Shown here piece by piece: positions 1 through 5,997 of a stretch of 7,973 nt of DNA. The position numbers and the translations under genes were made by a program. Source of the DNA: Pseudomonadota bacterium (GTDB taxonomy: Bacteria; Pseudomonadota; Gammaproteobacteria; Pseudomonadales; Oceanobacteraceae). Where the stretch lies: the NCBI GenBank assembly GCA_023399105.1, contig JAEWQT010000332.1, positions 1 through 7,973 of the forward strand. Reading direction: 5' to 3'. The notes under the pieces were generated by a model. The model saw nothing but the letters and a program-made list of their open reading frames with translations. It did no database searches and was not told the DNA's origin. How positions within the stretch are numbered: position 1 is the first letter of the stretch; every line of letters begins with the position of its first letter.

Positions 1-354
1 CACCGCCCGCTCAGCCAGGAGCGGGTGCGCAAATCGGTGAGTGTGGAATGTACCTTTGCCCGCGATCTGCACAGTGCGGAAGAATGTCTGCAGCAGTTAC
101 CGCTGTTGTGGCAGCGCTGGCAACAGCGGGTAGAGCGAAGTGGCTGTGACAGCGCCGCACTGGCGCCCTTTGTGAAAGTGAAGTTTGCCGATTTCAGCCT
201 GACCACGCTGGCGGACGGTCAGGAACGGGCCTCGCCGGAGGGCTTTGGCCGCCTGTTGCAGCAGGCACTGCAGCGCCAGTCCAAGGCGGTGCGGTTGCTG
301 GGCATTGGCGGCCGTTTTCCCGACACCGATCAGCAGCAGCTGGCGTTGTTCTGA
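1..354 (+). CDS. dinB: DNA polymerase IV, C-terminal part (5' end outside window)
   Basis: The last 117 residues of a Y-family translesion polymerase, covering most of the little-finger domain that grips DNA beside the lesion. The reading frame is open from base 1, so the true start lies upstream; the palm and finger domains with the catalytic acidic residues are not visible. Family-typical stretches are RKSVSVECTFARD near the visible start, VKVKFADFSLTT in the middle and KAVRLLGIGGRF near the end, matching the layout of E. coli DinB. The protein ends in QQLALF, a near-ideal beta-clamp-binding motif (QLxLF type), which in this family docks the polymerase on the sliding clamp. This suggests the enzyme is intact at its 3' end. 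Its promoter, where a LexA site would be expected, is outside the window. The next gene converges on it only 10 nt away. The assignment is secure at family level. Confidence 0.93.
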   Translation, partial: HRPLSQERVRKSVSVECTFARDLHSAEECLQQLPLLWQRWQQRVERSGCDSAALAPFVKVKFADFSLTTLADGQERASPEGFGRLLQQALQRQSKAVRLLGIGGRFPDTDQQQLALF

Positions 355-364
355 AGCGGCCGGC

Positions 365-949
365 TTACAGCGTCATGCCGGCAAACATACCCGCCGGCCA
401 CAGCAGCAGGGACGCGTAGGCAATCAACAGTCCCAGTACGGCGCCTACCAGCACATCGGTGGGGTAGTGCATACCCAGAATCACCCGCGACAGCCCCACC
501 AGGATGGTAAAAGGCAACACCAGCCACAACAGTGGCGGACAGAATACCGTGAACAGTACGGCAAAGTTGACCGCGTTCATGGTGTGGCCAGAGGGAAAAC
601 TGTAACGGTCGAGCGGGGCGGTGTGGGCACGGATGGCGGCCCAGGAAATAAAGGGCCGCTGGCGCACCAGGCGGTTTTTCAGTTGGCTGTAGATGGCCAC
701 GCAGACCAGTCCGGTGATGCTGATATGCCCCAGTGCGGCGATGCCTTCCATGCCCAGCAGCAGTGGCAGCGACAGGGCCAATACATACCAGAATACGCCA
801 TCGCCGAGGCGGCTGATGGCCCGGAAAAACAGCCGGATACTGGTGTAAGCCCCCATGCGATTAAGGCGCTGGCACAGGCTCAGCTCCAGCCGGTCGGCCT
901 TACTGAACAGCAGTGCGCTTCGGGCGGGCAGTGGTTTGCTCAGGTTCAT
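365..949 (-). CDS. PAP2-family membrane phosphatase
   Basis: A 194-aa integral membrane phosphatase of the type 2 phosphatidic acid phosphatase superfamily. All three catalytic signature blocks are present: K91-x6-R98-P99, the P119-SGH122 motif, and S154-R155-x5-H161-x3-D165. H122 and H161 are the expected nucleophile and its partner. Hydrophobic segments near residues 52-67, 74-90, 127-153 and 166-187 give the usual multi-helix core. Family members dephosphorylate phosphatidate, phosphatidylglycerophosphate or undecaprenyl diphosphate on the outer face of the inner membrane; the substrate cannot be read from this sequence. The ATG has GGAG 9 nt upstream (plus strand 959-962). The first 50 nt lie inside the 3' end of the glycosyltransferase gene, which implies co-transcription and probably translational coupling. 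That context favours a lipid or lipid-linked-sugar substrate (inference). Confidence 0.9.
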   Translation of the reverse strand: MNLSKPLPARSALLFSKADRLELSLCQRLNRMGAYTSIRLFFRAISRLGDGVFWYVLALSLPLLLGMEGIAALGHISITGLVCVAIYSQLKNRLVRQRPFISWAAIRAHTAPLDRYSFPSGHTMNAVNFAVLFTVFCPPLLWLVLPFTILVGLSRVILGMHYPTDVLVGAVLGLLIAYASLLLWPAGMFAGMTL

Positions 950-2117
950 AGTCCTTCACTCCGGTTGCGGCGCCCTGCAGGCGCTGAATGAACTCGTCAA
1001 CAATGCTGTCCCAGCGAATGTGCCGGGCCTCGGTGTATGCCTGGGTACGGATGTGTTGCAGCCGGTTCGGGCGTTCGGCCAGTTCGGTGGCACAACGAAT
1101 AAAGGCTTCTTCATCGCCCAGCGGCGCCAGCATGCCATTGTGCAAATGGCGGATATGCTCATGGCCGGCGGCGTAATCAAAACTCACCACTGCCAGTCCG
1201 CTGGCCATGGCTTCAGTGACCACATTGCCGAAGGTGTCGGTGGTGCTGGGAAATAAAAACACATCGCCGCTGGCGTAATGGCGGGCCAGTTCTTCACCAC
1301 GACGAGAGCCGCAGCAAATGACCTCCGGATACTGGCTGCGGATACCCGCCAGCGCCGGCCCGTCACCCACCAGCACCAGCCTGGCCCGCTCGTCCGTCGC
1401 TCGCAGGCGTCGCCAGGTGGCTAACGCCAGTTGCAGATTTTTTTCGGCGGCCATCCGCCCCACACAGATCAGCACCAGGTCGTCTGGCCGTACCCCCCAC
1501 TGGCGGCGCAAGTCATCGCATCGGCGGGCCGGATGGAACAGCCGGCTGTCGACGCCCCGTGCCAGCCGGTGCACATTGCGGAAGCCGGCCTGCTGCAATT
1601 GCATGGCCTGAGCGCGGGTTGGTACCAGGGTGGCGTGGGTGCGGTTGTGAAACCAGCGCAGGTAGCGCCAGGCTGCCGTGGTCAGTAAACCGAGCCGGTA
1701 GTGAGCAAAATACTGATGGAAATTGGTGTGGAAACCACTGATGACCGGCAGGCGTTGACGTTTCGCTGCCAGCAACGCTGCCAGCCCCAGCGGGCCTTCG
1801 GTGGCCACATAGATCGCCTGCGGGCGGAATTGCTGCAGCGCTTTACGGATACGCCGCCCCAGCGGTAAACCAAAACGCAGACTGGCATAACCGGGCAAGG
1901 GCAGGCCGGGCAGGCAGACGGTGGCATCGGTCAGGGAGTCGGTCGTCGACCCCAGGCTCTCTCCGGCCTGAGCCGGACGGATCAGCTGTACCCGGATACC
2001 ACGCTGGCGCAGCCCCTGTACCAGATGCAACAGGGTATTGGCGACGCCATTGATCTCCGGTGCGAAGGTTTCGCTGACAATGGTCACGCGGTGCAGCTGG
2101 TCTGGGGTTGGCATCAT
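900..2117 (-). CDS. GT4-family glycosyltransferase (alpha-mannosyltransferase-like)
   Basis: A 405-aa GT-B fold glycosyltransferase. The N-terminal acceptor domain opens with VTIVSETFAPEINGVA (about residues 11-26), characteristic of the subgroup containing GDP-mannose-dependent mannosyltransferases (MgtA/PimB-like) and sulfoquinovosyl/glycolipid transferases. The C-terminal nucleotide-sugar domain has VGRMAAEKN (219-227), VGDGP (250-254) and a D294-x7-E302 motif in TDTFGNVVTEAMASG, where an acidic Asp replaces the first Glu of the usual E-x7-E. The product is likely a glycolipid or a glycosylated envelope precursor made at the cytoplasmic side of the membrane; donor and acceptor are not determined. 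I chose the ATG at 2117 (a second ATG follows directly at 2114) because homology begins just after it; neither has a strong ribosome site. A GTG 30 codons upstream (2207) would add a sequence without family character. The last 16 codons overlap the PAP2 gene and encode a hydrophilic, probably disordered tail. Confidence 0.88.
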   Translation of the reverse strand: MMPTPDQLHRVTIVSETFAPEINGVANTLLHLVQGLRQRGIRVQLIRPAQAGESLGSTTDSLTDATVCLPGLPLPGYASLRFGLPLGRRIRKALQQFRPQAIYVATEGPLGLAALLAAKRQRLPVISGFHTNFHQYFAHYRLGLLTTAAWRYLRWFHNRTHATLVPTRAQAMQLQQAGFRNVHRLARGVDSRLFHPARRCDDLRRQWGVRPDDLVLICVGRMAAEKNLQLALATWRRLRATDERARLVLVGDGPALAGIRSQYPEVICCGSRRGEELARHYASGDVFLFPSTTDTFGNVVTEAMASGLAVVSFDYAAGHEHIRHLHNGMLAPLGDEEAFIRCATELAERPNRLQHIRTQAYTEARHIRWDSIVDEFIQRLQGAATGVKDYEPEQTTARPKRTAVQ

Positions 2118-2207
2118 GATAACCGCCGGCGCAGTAGAATAGGGCTTTACTGTGCGCGGCGGATGTGACGGTTTTTTTACAAGGCCGTAAATGTCTGGTG
2201 ACGACAC

Positions 2208-3242
2208 TCAGTCCCGCTGCCGGTCTTCCCGATAATAGGAGGGGGCATGCCCGGTCCAGCGCCGGAAGGCTTTGCGGAAATTGGACGGATCCGAGTAGCC
2301 CACCAGGGCGGCAATTTCTTCAATCGGCAGGTTGGAATTGCGCAGGTATTCAATGGCCATTTCTTTGCGCACTTCATCCAGAATGCGCTGATAGGACGTA
2401 CCCACATCCTGCAGGCTGCGGCTTAAGGTGCGGGTGGAGGTGGCCAGATGTCCGGCGACCACATCGACCGGCGGAAACACCCCCGGGTTGCTGAGCAGTA
2501 TGCGCCGTACCTTGGCGACAATGCCTTCTTTCGGCCCCATGCGGGCCAGAATATCAGCACACTGATTTTCCGCCATGGCGGCGGTGGCTTTGTCGGCCAT
2601 CGCCAGTGGCGTGTCGAGCAGGTGAGAGTCCAGAATCAGTTCTGTGCGCGGCTGATCAAACAGCACCGGGCAGCGGGTCAGTTCCACATAGGCGGCGGCA
2701 TAATCCGGTTGCGGATGATTCAGATGCACTTCGCGGGCATCAATGCTGCTGTTGCCGGTAAGAAAGCGCGCCAGCGTGGCAAACATACCGATAAACACAT
2801 CGCACATAATGCGATACATGTTTTCAAACGGAATATGGCTGGTGAGGCGAATGGCGGTGGTTTCGCCCTGATCCACCACTTCAAAGGTAAAGGCCGGATC
2901 CACCAGCGTGTGGTATTTCAGCCCCAGCCGCAGCGCGCTGCGTAAATCGGCGCAACTGAGAATGGCGTAGCCCAGCATGCCCAGCTGATTGATATTGATG
3001 GCTTTGCCCAGATCCAGCCCCAATGTACCGGACGGATAGGCGCGCATCAGGTTATCGGCCAGTAACAGCAGTTGTTGGTAGGTCAGGCGGGCTGACGGAT
3101 CGTCAAATTGCGCCGCGCTGATGCCGGTGTTTTTCAGCAGGATGTCGCTGCTGATGCCATGCTCTGCGCCGACCCGGATCATGGTTGCGGGAATATTTAC
3201 CGGAACCAATGGCTCGGTCAGACTCCAAGTGCCTCGAATCAT
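2208..3242 (-). CDS. AraC-family transcriptional regulator with N-terminal arabinose-binding-like domain
   Basis: A 344-aa regulator. The N-terminal 200 or so residues resemble the effector domain of the OruR/ArgR-like AraC subgroup (Pfam Arabinose_bd type), with the typical GTLGLDLGKAININQLGMLGYA run around 72-93. The C-terminal DNA-binding domain has two helix-turn-helix units: about 258-280 (VDVVAGHLATSTRTLSRSLQ) and about 306-328, ending in the AraC signature GYSDPSNFRKAFRRWTGHAPSYYR (315-338). The ligand is unknown. The ATG at 3242 lacks a strong ribosome site; an internal ATG at residue 21 is possible but would cut family sequence. It ends 90 nt upstream of the glycosyltransferase ATG on the same strand and begins 96 nt downstream of the 288-aa gene. 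Control of one of these neighbours or of itself is plausible but not shown. Confidence 0.9.
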   Translation of the reverse strand: MIRGTWSLTEPLVPVNIPATMIRVGAEHGISSDILLKNTGISAAQFDDPSARLTYQQLLLLADNLMRAYPSGTLGLDLGKAININQLGMLGYAILSCADLRSALRLGLKYHTLVDPAFTFEVVDQGETTAIRLTSHIPFENMYRIMCDVFIGMFATLARFLTGNSSIDAREVHLNHPQPDYAAAYVELTRCPVLFDQPRTELILDSHLLDTPLAMADKATAAMAENQCADILARMGPKEGIVAKVRRILLSNPGVFPPVDVVAGHLATSTRTLSRSLQDVGTSYQRILDEVRKEMAIEYLRNSNLPIEEIAALVGYSDPSNFRKAFRRWTGHAPSYYREDRQRD

Positions 3243-3254
3243 CTGCGTACCATT

Positions 3255-3293
3255 ATTGTTATCATTGTTGTTAGCGTCGCGGAGGGAAGCGAC
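3255..3293. repeat. Tandem ATTGTT repeat and small inverted repeat upstream of the AraC gene
   Basis: The 96-nt gap before the AraC start holds an AT-rich patch with ATTGTT at 3255-3260 and again at 3264-3269 (9-bp period), followed by an inverted repeat GTCGC (3276-3280) / GCGAC (3289-3293) around an 8-nt purine spacer. The sequence could be a promoter or operator region for the regulator. The repeats are short, and neither matches a binding site I can name, so the functional claim is weak. Confidence 0.25.
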
Positions 3294-3338
3294 AGGCCTT
3301 ACTTTAGCGCGGATGCTGGCCGGTTATCACCCCTAATT

Positions 3339-4205
3339 TTACTGATTACGGAAGGGAAAGTGCTGGCGGCTGAGAAAGCGGCCAAACTCCAGCGCTTCCT
3401 GAGATGGGTGGTTATTGAGCAGGTTCAGGATAATGCGGTTGATGCTGCGGTTATTTTTGCGGGCGATTAAAAACACCAGATCGCTGCGTCGCCATTCAAA
3501 TTCACCCAGCGCCACCGGCAGGTTGCCCTGACTCATCAGGTTATGCAGCAGGTAGGCGCTGTCGCGTTTCAGCAACAACAGCCACCAGTCATTACGGATG
3601 CGATCCAGCACTTTGCTGTTCAGGCTTTCCACGCTGATGGTGGCGCTGATGGCGGTATCGCGCTGGTGTTCGTGGGCGTAGCGTTGCAGGGCCGCCAGTT
3701 GATCCGGTTCATCCGGATTGATCCAGTAATAGCGGCCATCCCATTCGCGGTACACCACCCGGTGGGGTTTGTTGGCCTCGGGAAAGGCCTCATGCAGGCG
3801 GGTGTCAAAGTCTTCGGCACCGTCAATCAGCCGCTCTTCCGGCAGCTGTTCGGCGTAGGCAAGCAGATTGGGCCAGTCCTGATCGTGCTGGCTTTGCTCG
3901 ACGCCATGAATGGCGGTAATGGATAAGCGGCGCGGGTATTCTTTTTCGACCAGCAGTTTGCCCAACAGCTCCTGCAGTTCCAGCCAGTCGCTGCCCTGTG
4001 CCTGCAGCGATTGTTGCAGCCCCTGTACCACCGCGTGCAGGCTGAGCCAGCGGTGGCTGAGAAAACTGGGCGGATTAAGGCTGCCCAGGGCTTCCAGCTG
4101 AATTTCCCGGGCCGCCTGCGTGGCATACCAGACCGGAAATAACCGTTGCAACAGGTTGTTCAGAAATGTCTCAAGTTCGGTAAAAAAGCTGCCGGAGTTT
4201 TTCAT
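3339..4205 (-). CDS. Hypothetical protein, 288 aa, unrecognised
   Basis: I do not recognise this protein. It has no signal peptide and no clear membrane segment, although WWLLLLKRDSAYLLHNLM (207-224) is a strongly hydrophobic helix candidate. It looks cytosolic with mixed alpha/beta content: an N-terminal helical part (1-85), an acidic linker with EDFDTRLHEAFPE (131-143), a compact aromatic stretch VVYREWDGRYYWINPDEPDQL (150-170), and a C-terminal helical region rich in Asn and Arg (249-265, NNRSINRIILNLLNNH). There are no cysteines and no nucleotide-binding or zinc motif. The ATG start has no strong ribosome site, but no better start is seen. It is transcribed divergently from the 137-aa gene, sharing a 76-nt region, and lies upstream of the AraC gene on the same strand. 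Its codon use resembles that of the neighbours, so it is likely a real gene. Confidence 0.75.
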   Translation of the reverse strand: MKNSGSFFTELETFLNNLLQRLFPVWYATQAAREIQLEALGSLNPPSFLSHRWLSLHAVVQGLQQSLQAQGSDWLELQELLGKLLVEKEYPRRLSITAIHGVEQSQHDQDWPNLLAYAEQLPEERLIDGAEDFDTRLHEAFPEANKPHRVVYREWDGRYYWINPDEPDQLAALQRYAHEHQRDTAISATISVESLNSKVLDRIRNDWWLLLLKRDSAYLLHNLMSQGNLPVALGEFEWRRSDLVFLIARKNNRSINRIILNLLNNHPSQEALEFGRFLSRQHFPFRNQ

Positions 4206-4236
4206 AGTGACCGCAGTTGTCTGGTGGAATACAGGC

Positions 4237-4242
4237 TATGAT
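4237..4242 (+). promoter_or_regulatory. Candidate -10 box for the 137-aa gene / flavodoxin unit
   Basis: TATGAT (5 of 6 to consensus) lies 40 nt before the chosen start of the 137-aa gene in the only plus-strand intergenic region upstream of this pair. The -35 region is poor: TTGTCT at 4217-4222 is only 14 nt away. The position suits a promoter, but the match alone is modest. Confidence 0.35.
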
Positions 4243-4281
4243 GACTGACAAGTAAGTAAAGCACGAATGGGAGTTATGGTC

Positions 4282-4695
4282 ATGGCGGAAATCCCCCCGG
4301 TTCCGACCTCTTTGCAAATGCTGGAACGCATTAATGCCGCGCTGGCCGAGTCTGGTTTGCAGGATGCCAGAACCGTGCGTGATCCGTTGCCGTTATTCCG
4401 TGAACTGCTGGAAGACTGGTATCTCAGTCAGGATGTGCCGCAAACCGATGGCGACGGCCGTGATGAACAGGCCATGGTCTGGTTATCAGAGCGGCAAACG
4501 GCGGTGGAACTGCAGGCGGCACTGCGCGATATTTTTAACGAGGCCATTCAGCTCAGTAATGCCCACGGCACCCTGAGTATCTGGACCCGGCGCGAGCTGG
4601 ATCAGGAATTACGGCGCCTGCAGCAGCTGGTGGCGCAGGCGCAACAGCAACGGGTTGCCGGCCCGGCTACTGATCCGGCGGCCGGATCGTTATAA
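4282..4695 (+). CDS. Hypothetical protein, 137 aa, helical, upstream of flavodoxin
   Basis: An unrecognised small soluble protein. It is predicted largely helical, acidic in the middle and Gln-rich near the end: helices around 8-25, 36-50, 63-92 and 101-124, the last (RRELDQELRRLQQLVAQAQQQR) a likely amphipathic or coiled-coil helix, followed by a loose Ala/Pro tail. It has no cysteines, signal peptide or catalytic motif. Of three in-frame ATGs (4267, 4276, 4282), the last has GGGAG (4269-4273) at an ideal 8-nt spacing, so I place the start there. The gene ends 22 nt before the flavodoxin ATG on the same strand, so the two are probably co-transcribed; a functional link is possible but unproven. 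Length and position resemble conserved hypothetical genes of gammaproteobacteria. Confidence 0.72.
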   Translation: MAEIPPVPTSLQMLERINAALAESGLQDARTVRDPLPLFRELLEDWYLSQDVPQTDGDGRDEQAMVWLSERQTAVELQAALRDIFNEAIQLSNAHGTLSIWTRRELDQELRRLQQLVAQAQQQRVAGPATDPAAGSL

Positions 4696-4696
4696 T
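4691..4696 (+). promoter_or_regulatory. Consensus -10 hexamer overlapping the stop of the 137-aa gene
   Basis: A perfect TATAAT includes the TAA stop (4693-4695) of the upstream gene and lies 21 nt before the flavodoxin ATG. A start about 7 nt downstream would give a leader of roughly 15 nt that still contains the GGAG ribosome site at 4709-4712. There is no good -35 at 17 nt (TACTGA at 4668-4673), so activity may be weak or activator-dependent. Confidence 0.45.
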
Positions 4697-4717
4697 GCCC
4701 GCTTTTGCGGAGTCGTT

Positions 4718-5173
4718 ATGTCGGTTATTTATCTTGCCGTTGGGTCTGTGACGGGTACGGCCACGGTGGTTGCCAACGCCGTGCGTGAGCGGCTGCAACA
4801 GAGCGGACACCAGGTGATTCAGGATGGGCACCCTTCTGTTGCTGCCTTAAATAACAGCGCTGCGGATGCCGTGCTGATCTGTACGTCCACCACGGGTCGT
4901 GGTGATCTTCCCGCCACTATTGCCCCCTTTTACACCGAACTGGAAGAGCAGTTTCCATTGCAGAATGGCCGCCCGTTCGGCGTTATCAGTCTGGGCGACA
5001 GCTCTTACGACGCCACCTTCTGCGGAGCGGGAGCCTTATTGGAAGAACGGTTTCTGGAGCTGCAGGGCGCTCAGCCGGTGCCACGGGTGACCATTGATGC
5101 CACTGAAACCGTTACCCCGGATGAAGACGCACTGTTCTGGCTGCAGGAGTGGACAGAAAAAGCGCTGTCATAA
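4718..5173 (+). CDS. MioC-like flavodoxin (FMN-binding electron carrier)
   Basis: A 151-aa protein covering a complete short-chain flavodoxin fold. The FMN phosphate loop is GSVTGTA (9-15), followed by the isoalloxazine loops CTSTTGRGDLP (55-65) and SLGDSSYDATFCGAG (91-105). The YDxTFCGAG-LLEERF pattern and the STTGRGDLP-x3-APFY segment match E. coli MioC more closely than FldA. MioC-type flavodoxins shuttle single electrons in the cytoplasm; E. coli MioC has been implicated in biotin synthase activity. The redox partner here is unknown. The ATG at 4718 has GGAG (4709-4712) at 5 nt; upstream in-frame codons run into the previous gene and are not part of the fold. The 3' end is convergent with the DUF481-like gene, with an 18-nt gap. 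I leave the symbol empty because orthology to mioC, rather than paralogy, cannot be judged here. Confidence 0.88.
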   Translation: MSVIYLAVGSVTGTATVVANAVRERLQQSGHQVIQDGHPSVAALNNSAADAVLICTSTTGRGDLPATIAPFYTELEEQFPLQNGRPFGVISLGDSSYDATFCGAGALLEERFLELQGAQPVPRVTIDATETVTPDEDALFWLQEWTEKALS

Positions 5174-5178
5174 GCGCT
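5157..5178 (-). terminator. Candidate intrinsic terminator of the DUF481-like gene, inside the flavodoxin 3' end
   Basis: Read on the minus strand: AGCGCT, a 6-nt loop, AGCGCT, then TTTT (five Ts counting the last stem base). It starts 14 nt after the stop of the DUF481-like gene. The stem is only 6 bp, but position and U-tract fit a factor-independent terminator. On the plus strand there is no T run after the hairpin, so it would be one-directional. Most of it is coding sequence of the flavodoxin. Confidence 0.45.
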
Positions 5179-5191
5179 GCCGCAGCCCGGG

Positions 5192-5938
5192 TCAGAAATT
5201 AATCCCCAACCGCAATTGGGTCTGGTGATTTTCTTCTTCAATGCCTTCCGGCGGCCGGCTGTCCCAGCGGGTTTGCCATTGCCATTTCAGATCAATCTGG
5301 CTGCCCAGTGGTATGGTGGCTGCCAGTTGCCATAACGCCCGCTGATCGGCGGGCTCATCGATCACCGGCTGGAAATACAGGGTGGTCTGCAGCTTGATCG
5401 TTGCCAGTTGCCACTGCAAATGGGTGTACAGGTTCAGGCGGGTAAGCTGATCGCGTCGTTCGCCGGCCGTTTCTTCTTCCCGTACCCATTCATGGAAAAC
5501 CCCCGTTCCCTGATTCCAGCGCAGACGTTCGTTAATCTGACGCTGATAACGCATCCCGGCTCCGGTTAAAGCCCGGAAGGACAGGGCCGCAAAGGGGTCC
5601 CGCTCGTACTGAATAAAGGCTTCCTCGGCCCAGATCCGGCGATGATTGCGGACCACCCGGGTATGAAAAAAGGTGTCATCATCGGTGCGCTGGCCGTTAC
5701 TGGTTTCATACAGACGGTTGGCCCAGCTGAACAGCCGGTAGTCGTCATTTTGCCAGTTGGCATTGAACGCCGCCGACCATTTGCGCTTGTCATTATTGCC
5801 GGCCTGGGCGTCCAGCCCTAATTCCACACGACCGGCAAAACCCTGCTCGTCTTTTTGCAGGCGGCGTTCTTCAATATTGGTAATGGCCAGGACAGGGGCG
5901 CTCAGGCTGAGTAATAACAACACTTTGACAGACTTCAC
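5192..5938 (-). CDS. DUF481-like outer-membrane beta-barrel protein
   Basis: A 248-aa exported protein. The signal peptide is clear: two lysines, the hydrophobic run VLLLLSLSAPV and an A-x-A-like end (APVLA, cleavage about residue 19). The mature part alternates polar and hydrophobic residues, with many Trp/Tyr/Arg in short strands (WSAAFNANWQNDDYRLFSW 54-72, RALTGAGMRYQRQI 122-135, DLKWQWQTRWDS 216-227). It ends in LRLGINF, with the C-terminal Phe typical of BAM-assembled barrels. The pattern fits the DUF481/YdiY type, whose function is unknown. It lacks cysteines and catalytic motifs. Translation starts at GTG (5938), not ATG: GGAG (plus strand 5945-5948) sits 6 nt upstream and the signal peptide begins there. 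A TACAAT hexamer 30 nt upstream (plus 5968-5973) may be its -10 box. Family assignment is moderate; outer-membrane location is likely. Confidence 0.78.
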   Translation of the reverse strand: MKSVKVLLLLSLSAPVLAITNIEERRLQKDEQGFAGRVELGLDAQAGNNDKRKWSAAFNANWQNDDYRLFSWANRLYETSNGQRTDDDTFFHTRVVRNHRRIWAEEAFIQYERDPFAALSFRALTGAGMRYQRQINERLRWNQGTGVFHEWVREEETAGERRDQLTRLNLYTHLQWQLATIKLQTTLYFQPVIDEPADQRALWQLAATIPLGSQIDLKWQWQTRWDSRPPEGIEEENHQTQLRLGINF

Positions 5939-5967
5939 AGTGTTCTCCGGTGGCTGAAAAAAGCCGC

Positions 5968-5973
5968 ATTGTA
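5968..5973 (-). promoter_or_regulatory. Candidate -10 box for the DUF481-like gene
   Basis: TACAAT (5 of 6) lies on the minus strand in the 59-nt gap between the 150-aa gene and the GTG start of the outer-membrane protein gene. No good -35 is visible. A small GGCT/AGCC hairpin (5952-5965) follows just before the ribosome site. The gene may instead be read from the upstream gene. Confidence 0.3.
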
Positions 5974-5997
5974 CCTGAAAACGCTGATGATTCCGGG

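Noticed and set aside
359..382. GCCGGC / GCCGGC inverted repeat over the PAP2 stop as a shared terminator with dinB
   Set aside because: 12-nt loop and no T-run on either strand; GCCGGC is frequent in GC-rich DNA.
245..991. Plus-strand open frame of 248 aa opposite the PAP2 gene
   Set aside because: Gln/His/Gly-rich composition without any domain character, antisense to a PAP2 protein with all catalytic motifs and overlapping the dinB end; a shadow frame.
2170..2178. T-run (seven Ts) between the AraC and glycosyltransferase genes as a terminator
   Set aside because: It is on the plus strand, where no gene ends, and has no preceding stable stem; on the minus strand it is an A-run.
2118..2207. 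Longer glycosyltransferase beginning at a GTG at 2207
   Set aside because: It adds 30 residues without family similarity, and the GT4 domain starts just after the tandem ATG at 2117/2114.
2118..2207. Pho box upstream of the glycosyltransferase
   Set aside because: Only one partial CCGTCAC-like half-site is seen, with no second repeat at the 11-bp period.
2448..2945. Plus-strand open frame of 165 aa inside the AraC gene
   Set aside because: Antisense to a complete AraC protein; no ribosome site and an atypical composition.
3543..3926. Plus-strand open frame of 127 aa opposite the 288-aa gene
   Set aside because: Complement of the minus-strand gene; the minus frame is longer and begins in an intergenic region, as expected for a real gene.
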